Shown here piece after piece: positions 58,632-64,000 of a DNA stretch of 64,000 nt. The stretch lies in the NCBI GenBank assembly GCA_017991835.1, contig JAGOPY010000011.1:1-64000 (forward strand), written 5' to 3'. This DNA is from Bacteroidales bacterium. Lineage in GTDB: Bacteria > Bacteroidota > Bacteroidia > Bacteroidales > JAGOPY01. Positions within the stretch are counted from its first letter, which is position 1, and each line of letters begins with the position of its first letter. Under the pieces are notes generated by a model. It was not told the origin of the DNA, did no database searches, and saw only the letters and a list, made by a program, of their open reading frames with translations. A program made the position numbers and the translations under genes.

Positions 58632-60119
58632 ATGTTAAACCAGCGTCTACAGCAGAAGTTGCTCCAGAAGCTCTCTCCGCAGCAGATCCTGTTAATGAAG
58701 CTTCTCCAGATTCCTACGATTGCGCTCGAACAGCGCATCAAGCAGGAAATCGAGGAGAACCCGGCATTGGATATGCCCGAAGACGGCCTGGACAATAAGG
58801 ACGATGACGATTTTGGCGATGTGGACGACGGCCCGCTGGGCGATGACGATGATGCCGAAACGGATGACTTTAAGGATAAAAGCCCGGAAGATGAATTCGA
58901 TTTCAACGATTATCTCGATGAAGGCGACATTCCCGATTACCGGCTGACGGTCAACAACCAAAGCCCGGACGAAGAACAGCGGGATATCCCGTTCGCCGCC
59001 GGAACCTCTTTCCAGGAGTTCCTGACTGCTCAGCTCGGCCTGCGCGATGTCACCGAGAAACAATACCAGATCGGGCTGACCATCATCGGCAACCTCGACG
59101 ATGCCGGATACCTGCAGCGGGATATCACCGCTATGACCGACGACATGGCCTTCTCCCAAAATATGCAGGTAACCCGTGAGGAAATCCTGGAGGTGCTGAA
59201 AGTGATCCAGGACCTCGACCCACCGGGCGTCGGCGCCCGGAACCTGCAGGAATGCCTCCTTCTCCAGTTGCGCCGGAAAGAAGACCACCATCCCGATATT
59301 GAAACCGCTATCCTGATCCTGGAGCGGTATTTCGACGAGTTCACACGCAAACACTATGAGAAAATCCTGAAAAAGACCCGCATAACCGAACCGTCGCTGA
59401 AGGGCGCCATACAGGAAATCCTCAAACTGAACCCTAAACCCGGCGATTCGATCAGCGAAACAACACGGCAAAATCAATATGTCATCCCCGATTTCTCCGT
59501 CCGCAATATCGATGGCGAACTGGAGCTGACGGTCAATTCCCGGAATGCCCCCGAATTGCGGATCAGCCGGACCTACCTCGATATGATGGAGACCTACGCC
59601 GGCAACAAGCACAGTAAAGGGAAAGAGGCCATGATGTTCGTCAAGCAGAAGATCGATTCGGCAAAATGGTTCATCGATGCCATCAAGCAAAGGCAGAATA
59701 CCCTCTATGTCACGATGAAAGCGATCATGGATTACCAGGAGGACTACTTCCGGACAGGCGATGAGACTACGCTCAGGCCTATGATCCTGAAAGATATAGC
59801 TGAAAAGGTGAACCTCGACATATCCACAATCTCCCGTGTAGCTAACAGCAAATACGTTGAAACGCCATTTGGTACTTTTCTTCTGAAAACATTCTTTTCA
59901 GAATCAATGCAGAAAGAATCGGGTGAAGAGGTTTCGACACGCGAGATCAAGAAAATCTTATCGGATTTTATCAATGCGGAAGAGAAGGGCAAGCCGCTTA
60001 CGGATGAACAGCTTACCGAGATATTGAAAGACAAGGGGTATAATATTGCGCGCCGTACCGTTGCCAAATACCGCGAACAGCTTAATATTCCCGTTGCCCG
60101 CCTGAGGAAGGAGCTCTAA
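58632..60119 (+). CDS. rpoN: RNA polymerase sigma-54 factor
   Basis: A 495-residue sigma-54. Region I is at the N-terminus (LNQRLQQKLLQKLSPQQILLMKLLQIPTIALEQRIKQEIEENPAL), followed by a very acidic region II of about 60 residues (NKDDDDFGDVDDGPLGDDDDAE). Next come the core-binding domain (DLDPPGVGARNLQECLLLQL) and the DNA-binding domain with the helix-turn-helix and the RpoN box ARRTVAKYRE near the end. Length and layout are normal. It needs enhancer-binding activators, none of which is visible in the window. Confidence 0.97.
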   Translation: MLNQRLQQKLLQKLSPQQILLMKLLQIPTIALEQRIKQEIEENPALDMPEDGLDNKDDDDFGDVDDGPLGDDDDAETDDFKDKSPEDEFDFNDYLDEGDIPDYRLTVNNQSPDEEQRDIPFAAGTSFQEFLTAQLGLRDVTEKQYQIGLTIIGNLDDAGYLQRDITAMTDDMAFSQNMQVTREEILEVLKVIQDLDPPGVGARNLQECLLLQLRRKEDHHPDIETAILILERYFDEFTRKHYEKILKKTRITEPSLKGAIQEILKLNPKPGDSISETTRQNQYVIPDFSVRNIDGELELTVNSRNAPELRISRTYLDMMETYAGNKHSKGKEAMMFVKQKIDSAKWFIDAIKQRQNTLYVTMKAIMDYQEDYFRTGDETTLRPMILKDIAEKVNLDISTISRVANSKYVETPFGTFLLKTFFSESMQKESGEEVSTREIKKILSDFINAEEKGKPLTDEQLTEILKDKGYNIARRTVAKYREQLNIPVARLRKEL

Positions 60120-60131
60120 CGAAAAAAGCCT

Positions 60132-60139
60132 TACTTTTG
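60132..60139 (+). promoter_or_regulatory. -7 box for the PAP2-like gene
   Basis: TACTTTTG matches TAnnTTTG, 17 nt before the ATG at 60157 in the 37-bp gap after rpoN. Confidence 0.5.
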
Positions 60140-60156
60140 CCCCTGAAATTTCACCG

Positions 60157-60771
60157 ATGGAAAAACGCTTAGCCCAGGTTATATCCGTTGTTTTTTACCC
60201 GTTGTTCGTGCCGACGTATGCCTTTGCCATCCTGCTCACCATGCCGGCTTATTTCTCGGCGTTGATGCCGGCGGCGGCCAAATGGATGGTTATCGGGATC
60301 ATATTCCTGCTCACCTGCGTTATTCCCACACTCTCGTTTATCCTCATGATCAAATCGCGCCTGGTCCATTCAAAATATCTCTCAAACCGCGATGACCGGA
60401 CCATACCTTATATTGTTACCATCATCTTCTTTTATCTCACCTTCTATATTCTGAAAAAATTGCAGATATCACCCGTGTATTACTATTTTGTCATCGGGGC
60501 GACTATGCTGAACGTCATAATCATGGGAATCAATTTCTTCTGGAAGATCAGCAGCCACATGGCTTCTGTCGGGGCCCTGGCCGGTATGACGGTCGGGTTG
60601 TCTTATTTTCTCGGGACTTTTTACTTCGGATTGATTGCCCTGTCGTTGTTAATCTCCGGCCTGACCGGATTTGCCCGGCTGAAACTGAAAGAGCATACGC
60701 CTGCCCAGGTTTATGCAGGATTCCTGGTCGGATTTTTTACTATCTTAGGATTATTCCTGGTCAGGAGTTGA
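60157..60771 (+). CDS. PAP2-like membrane protein
   Basis: A 204-residue inner-membrane protein with about six helices. Segments match the phosphatidic-acid phosphatase type 2 superfamily in position: NRDDRTIPYIV before a helix, then KISSHMASVGALAGMTVG (compare the SGH motif) and RLKLKEHTPAQVYAGFLVGF (compare the final SRxxxxxHxxxDxxxG motif). The catalytic residues are only partly conserved, since the usual Asp near the last His is Gln (HTPAQVYAG). It is a likely lipid-related phosphatase or a relative without that activity. It follows rpoN by 37 bp and is convergent with the outer-membrane gene at 60787. Confidence 0.72.
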   Translation: MEKRLAQVISVVFYPLFVPTYAFAILLTMPAYFSALMPAAAKWMVIGIIFLLTCVIPTLSFILMIKSRLVHSKYLSNRDDRTIPYIVTIIFFYLTFYILKKLQISPVYYYFVIGATMLNVIIMGINFFWKISSHMASVGALAGMTVGLSYFLGTFYFGLIALSLLISGLTGFARLKLKEHTPAQVYAGFLVGFFTILGLFLVRS

Positions 60772-60786
60772 AGAATTAATCTCTTT

Positions 60787-61458
60787 TCAGAAAGGCATCA
60801 GGGTTATACCCACCGAGATGGGATATACTTCCGGCCCGAGCCCTTTTTCAAAGATTTGAGTAACGGAAAAATAACCCATCACCTGGAACCAGTCGTAACC
60901 GATCCGTAATGTCGGGCCAAAACGGAACTTATCGATCTGGTCGACTTTCCGTGTCTTGATCGTCACCAGGTCGCCGGCAGCATTTTCACCTTTGTACTTG
61001 GTCTTGGCATCGAGGAGGTAACCCAGCTTAACACCCACGGCCACGCGGAATTTATCTTTGGTTACAAGGCGGAGTTCGATCGGAAAGTCGAGGTAAGTCA
61101 GCCCAAGCTTGCTGCGTTTGTAATCGATAGTATCGTTGATAGGGGAAAATGTGATCGTGTCGGCTTTAATGTCATCGATCAGGCTGTTACTGTAAAGATT
61201 ATGAAACCCAAGGCCGGCGCCGATGGAAAAGGTCAGCGGGCTTTTGCCCAGCGGGGCATTGTACATCACAAAACCTCCGCCTCCCTGGTTGATCGCCCGT
61301 ACGTCGATGCCTTCCGGTTTGTTCATCCAGAAATCCTGGAACAGTTCAACGCCGACACTGACACGCCGAATGGTGGTTTCGCCGACGACTTTGCTTTTTT
61401 CCTGTGAGACAGAAAAAAATGGAAGGAGAAGAATAATGGCTAAGATGAAATTTTTCAT
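60787..61458 (-). CDS. Outer-membrane beta-barrel protein (PorT-like family)
   Basis: A 223-residue outer-membrane protein. The start at 61458 gives a signal peptide (MKNFILAIILLLPFFSVSQ). The mature part has barrel strands such as FSIGAGLGFHNLYS, SKLGLTYLDFPIELRLVTK, FRVAVGVKLGYLLDAKTKYKG and FRFGPTLRIGYDW, and ends GITLMPF. The pattern DFPIELRL in mid-protein is seen in the Bacteroidota barrel family that includes PorT. Its function here is unknown. A -7 box lies 27 nt upstream, and the gene is not coupled to the cytochrome operon. Confidence 0.82.
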   Translation of the reverse strand: MKNFILAIILLLPFFSVSQEKSKVVGETTIRRVSVGVELFQDFWMNKPEGIDVRAINQGGGGFVMYNAPLGKSPLTFSIGAGLGFHNLYSNSLIDDIKADTITFSPINDTIDYKRSKLGLTYLDFPIELRLVTKDKFRVAVGVKLGYLLDAKTKYKGENAAGDLVTIKTRKVDQIDKFRFGPTLRIGYDWFQVMGYFSVTQIFEKGLGPEVYPISVGITLMPF

Positions 61459-61485
61459 GACCGGAATTCCGTTTAATTGATCAGG

Positions 61486-61493
61486 CAAAGATA
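61486..61493 (-). promoter_or_regulatory. -7 box for the outer-membrane barrel gene
   Basis: The minus strand reads TATCTTTG, a TAnnTTTG match, 27 nt before the ATG at 61458. Confidence 0.55.
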
Positions 61494-61540
61494 AACCTTT
61501 TAAACGGAAATTATGCGGTGTTTAGTATGAGTGAGGCAGA

Positions 61541-63058
61541 TCAGTAAAGATCGCGGTGGCAATCGGAACACAGTGCATCTTTCCAGTTGCCGTCGGGGTC
61601 GGTCTGATGAAAAAATTCCAGCGATTCTTCGAGGTTGGTGATGACCTGCATATCGCCCGGAGTCCCTTGTGCGACAATCGAGTGGCACAGGTTACAATCC
61701 ATGGAAATTGTTCTTCCTTCGGCAGTAGAGTGATTGTTATTATGACAACGGAAACAGCCGTTGAACTCAAGATGGCCGATATGGTTGGGATAGGCGCTCC
61801 ATTTCACTTTCATCTCCGGAAAGATATTTTTGCTAAAGGCTTCCCGGATCCCATCGATGGCCTGGCTGATCTTTTCCGGGTTTGAGTTGTACAGCTCTTC
61901 ATAGACCGTTGAATAATATTCCCGGATCCCTTTTTCGATGCCCATCATAGCCGAGTCGGTCGTGGAATAGGTCGCGTTCATGACCTGCATGGCCTGGAAC
62001 TTGATATCGGGCAGATCCCTGGGGATCTTTCCGGCTGTGATGGCGGCATTTATGGCATAGATCGGGGTCTGGTAATTGTGTGAAGGCCGGTTGTGGCAAT
62101 CCATGCAATCCATCTGCCTGATTTCCAGTGTATCAATCTGTCCGGGTTCCAATGGATTCGACGCGTCTTCATAAATTTGCACCTCCCCGGTTTTCTTATT
62201 TGTGTAGCGGACCCAGGGAATAACCTCACGGTCGTCGGTTGTAGCCACATATTCCACGCTGATATCGGGATTAATGTGCCAGTGGATCCCTTCCTGCAAT
62301 CCGAGGGCGCTCAGGCTAGGGCCTGTCTTCATCTGCAGGTGAATATCCCATTCGGTATTATCGCTATCGGTAAGGTAATGACGTTCAATTCTCAGCTGCC
62401 GGGCGTAGAATTTCTCCGGCCAGTGGCATTCCTCGCAGGTTTCCCTGGCCGGGCGAAGGTTACGGATCGGGACGGGAATAGGCCGAGGGTAAAGGTCGAA
62501 GGTCACGGAATAGACCTGGTACAATCCCGAAAGTTTGGACCGGACATACCAGTCGGCGCCGGCGCCAACGTGGCAATCGACACAGGCCACGCGGGCATGC
62601 GGCGAATTCTGGTACGCGGTATATTCCGGTTTCATCACTTCATGGCACAGGGTGCCGCAGAATTCCACCGATTCGGTATAATGAAAAGCCTCATAACTCC
62701 CTATGGCTGAGAGTAAAAGAAAGATGGTCGATCCGACCGAAAAGATCATGAATGCATTCCGCTGCCGGGGTTCGTTGAAATCGAAAGCGGGCCAGCGTAA
62801 TTCGGTTTTTTCGGTTTTTTTCAGATTTCGCCTGTATTTGATGATCATTCCGATGGGGATCATCAGAAGCCCGATGACCAGCAGGGCCGGCAGGGCGATG
62901 TAAATCACCACGCCAATGTATGACCCTCCCTGGTTGAAGATCGAGGTAATGACAAACAGGAAAACGATCATAAAAAGGCTGATCAGGGCGATAGTGGCCC
63001 CGATGATCGAAGTCCAGTTGTAGAACGAGGCCGGAAGTTTCAGGTTTTTAAGTTTCAT
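61541..63058 (-). CDS. NapC/NirT-type multihaem cytochrome c
   Basis: A 505-residue membrane-anchored cytochrome. Three N-terminal helices (IIGATIALISLFMIVFLFV, VIYIALPALLVIGLLMIPIG, FMIFSVGSTIFLLLSAIG) precede a large periplasmic part with seven haem sites: FCGTLCHEVM (spacing C-x3-CH), then CVDCH, CEECH, CMDCH, CFRCH, CNLCH and a terminal CSDCH. NapC/NirT relatives oxidise menaquinol and pass electrons to periplasmic partners. The odd first spacing is also known in NapC-like proteins. It lies 4 nt after the cytochrome b gene, in one operon with another cytochrome at the window edge. The terminal acceptor is not in the window. Confidence 0.88.
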   Translation of the reverse strand: MKLKNLKLPASFYNWTSIIGATIALISLFMIVFLFVITSIFNQGGSYIGVVIYIALPALLVIGLLMIPIGMIIKYRRNLKKTEKTELRWPAFDFNEPRQRNAFMIFSVGSTIFLLLSAIGSYEAFHYTESVEFCGTLCHEVMKPEYTAYQNSPHARVACVDCHVGAGADWYVRSKLSGLYQVYSVTFDLYPRPIPVPIRNLRPARETCEECHWPEKFYARQLRIERHYLTDSDNTEWDIHLQMKTGPSLSALGLQEGIHWHINPDISVEYVATTDDREVIPWVRYTNKKTGEVQIYEDASNPLEPGQIDTLEIRQMDCMDCHNRPSHNYQTPIYAINAAITAGKIPRDLPDIKFQAMQVMNATYSTTDSAMMGIEKGIREYYSTVYEELYNSNPEKISQAIDGIREAFSKNIFPEMKVKWSAYPNHIGHLEFNGCFRCHNNNHSTAEGRTISMDCNLCHSIVAQGTPGDMQVITNLEESLEFFHQTDPDGNWKDALCSDCHRDLY

Positions 63059-63062
63059 GGCT

Positions 63063-63683
63063 TTAATGTTCGGCTTGATGCCATCCGCTCATTATAGCAC
63101 GGAAATGGGTGCCCCTCGGTTTACCGATTGTGCAGATATAGACATGGATCAGCATAAACAATGAGATGATGAAACCTGCAATAATGTGCAAAAGGTCGGT
63201 AAGGTGAAGGCCGCTGGTGCCGAAAATCTTGTTCACAAATATCATTTCCGGGTAGATCAGCGCCCAGCCGGTAATAATGATCAAAGGCATAAAGAAATAG
63301 ATAATTACTACATAACTAAGTTTCTGCAGCGGGTTGAATTTTCTGTCGCCATTGATAGGGTACGGGGCTTTTTCACCCCGGAACATCCCGAACATGTAAT
63401 ATTTTCCCTGGGCGAGCAATTCATTGTAAAATCCTTTGATCCTGATCCGGTAATATTTTCCGTTGCCTGTTGCCAGGTTACCGATGAGGATCATCAGGTA
63501 ATTAACAGATAAGAGAATACCACTGATATTATGGATGCTGACCGCAATATCAAAGCGGATCAGCGGGTACTCGGGATTGGAATATTGCATGCTCAGGCCG
63601 GTAAAGATCAGGGCGAGGCAGAGGAGTGCATTGAAAAGGTGCCAGAGGCGCGTCCAGATAGGGTAGAGGTATACAGTCGACAT
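63063..63683 (-). CDS. Cytochrome b (b561/thiosulfate-reductase type) membrane subunit
   Basis: A 206-residue membrane protein with four helices (LFNALLCLALIFTGLSM, ISGILLSVNYLMILIGNL, VVIIYFFMPLIIITGWALIY, IIAGFIISLFMLIHVYI). Histidines in helix-associated positions (RLWHLFNALL, SIHNISG, DLLHIIAG, LIHVYIC) fit binding of two b haems, as in quinol-oxidising cytochrome b subunits. It is 4 nt upstream of the NapC/NirT-like gene and 5 nt downstream of a c-type cytochrome gene. The three probably form a menaquinol-to-periplasm electron route. Confidence 0.85.
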   Translation of the reverse strand: MSTVYLYPIWTRLWHLFNALLCLALIFTGLSMQYSNPEYPLIRFDIAVSIHNISGILLSVNYLMILIGNLATGNGKYYRIRIKGFYNELLAQGKYYMFGMFRGEKAPYPINGDRKFNPLQKLSYVVIIYFFMPLIIITGWALIYPEMIFVNKIFGTSGLHLTDLLHIIAGFIISLFMLIHVYICTIGKPRGTHFRAIMSGWHQAEH

Positions 63684-63688
63684 TTCAG

Positions 63689-64000
63689 TTATTTTTTAGC
63701 GTAGATTTTTCTCAGGATTGCATGAATGATCACCCCGATGAAAGCCAGTCCGAAGATGCTGATACTGGCAATATTCAGGAAGATGTTCCGGTTGGCACCA
63801 ATGACGTAAGTTTCTGTCATAATTGCGGCGTTGAAGTACCCCCGTGAAGATCTCTTTTCCTGCACCTGGTGTTTGTAAAGCGATGCCATCAGGATGGAGT
63901 TCTGGGAATGGCACTCGACACATTTTTTAACCGCTTTTTCTTTTGGGAGGATATTATGGGCAACCATGAGGTCATCATTCACTTCGGCGTGGCATTCAAT
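63689..64000 (-). CDS. c-type cytochrome, 5' end beyond the window
   Basis: Only the last 103 codons are visible, reading IECHAEVNDDLMVAHN and onward to the stop at 63689. The CH in IECHAEV and the full site KCVECHSQ show at least two haem-binding motifs, and more may lie upstream. A C-terminal helix (IFLNIASISIFGLAFIGVIIHAIL) followed by RKIYAKK anchors the protein in the inner membrane. It precedes the cytochrome b gene by 5 nt in the same operon. The partial state is due to the window edge and not to a broken gene. Confidence 0.85.
   Translation of the reverse strand: MECHAEVNDDLMVAHNILPKEKAVKKCVECHSQNSILMASLYKHQVQEKRSSRGYFNAAIMTETYVIGANRNIFLNIASISIFGLAFIGVIIHAILRKIYAKK

Overview
The window reads as a chromosomal segment of a Bacteroidota bacterium, most likely a free-living or anaerobic Bacteroidales/Marinilabiliales-like lineage. 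The evidence is ten large secreted proteins with a C-terminal type IX secretion (T9SS) sorting domain, the gliding genes gldE-gldD beside ssb and mutY, -7 boxes of the form TAnnTTTG ahead of many genes, few Shine-Dalgarno-like sites, the KDO8P-synthase-type DAHP synthase fused to chorismate mutase, and tryptophanase and rubrerythrin (amino-acid fermentation, oxygen defence). The genus cannot be fixed from sequence alone.

Layout. 1-6494 (+): a small secreted protein, a gingipain-like C25 peptidase and a translationally coupled FG-GAP propeller protein. 6708-11053 (-): a six-gene envelope unit made of an ECF sigma factor, anti-sigma factor, DUF4097 and DUF2807 proteins and two barrel-like proteins. 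11320-14945: tnaA, rubrerythrin, free-methionine-sulfoxide reductase, an MntP-like membrane protein and queD. 14954-28824 (-): an accessory block with a DUF1028 protein, three paralogous PKD/T9SS proteins, an M14 carboxypeptidase, and two copies of a regulatory cassette (ECF sigma, then an anti-sigma region fused to an outer-membrane barrel, then a T9SS PKD protein). 29086-39964 (-): RND pump, lnt, hflX, an intact IS4-family element, a KamA-like radical SAM protein and trpS. 40018-45771 (-): two more T9SS proteins, one a papain-like protease. 46033-55526: RNase G, a 29-residue basic protein, HU, mutY, ssb, gldE, gldD, a second M14 peptidase and corA. 55588-61458: DAHP synthase/chorismate mutase, asnS, rpoN, a PAP2-like protein and an outer-membrane barrel. 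61541-64000 (-): a multihaem cytochrome c / cytochrome b operon running off the right edge.

Repeats. The non-coding DNA is unusually structured. There is a 154-bp palindromic MITE-like element (two near-identical copies, one diverged inverted copy, one remnant) with 16-bp terminal inverted repeats. A 20-bp hairpin sits beside two of its ends. A hairpin GGGTTTCCAACCC is reused as a terminator and as a leader element. Short-period tandem arrays (7, 8 and 11 bp) lie just upstream of housekeeping promoters and in frame inside three genes. The IS4 element carries 17-bp inverted repeats and a 9-bp target duplication, and it supplies the stop codon of the gene it entered.

How it fits together. The strongest candidate for something undescribed is the duplicated sigma / [anti-sigma + outer-membrane barrel] / T9SS-PKD cassette. 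One polypeptide appears built to reach from the cytoplasm to the outer membrane, and it could report on surface or secretion state to its sigma factor. No tRNA, rRNA or CRISPR was recognised, and no gene-free stretch exceeds about 300 bases.
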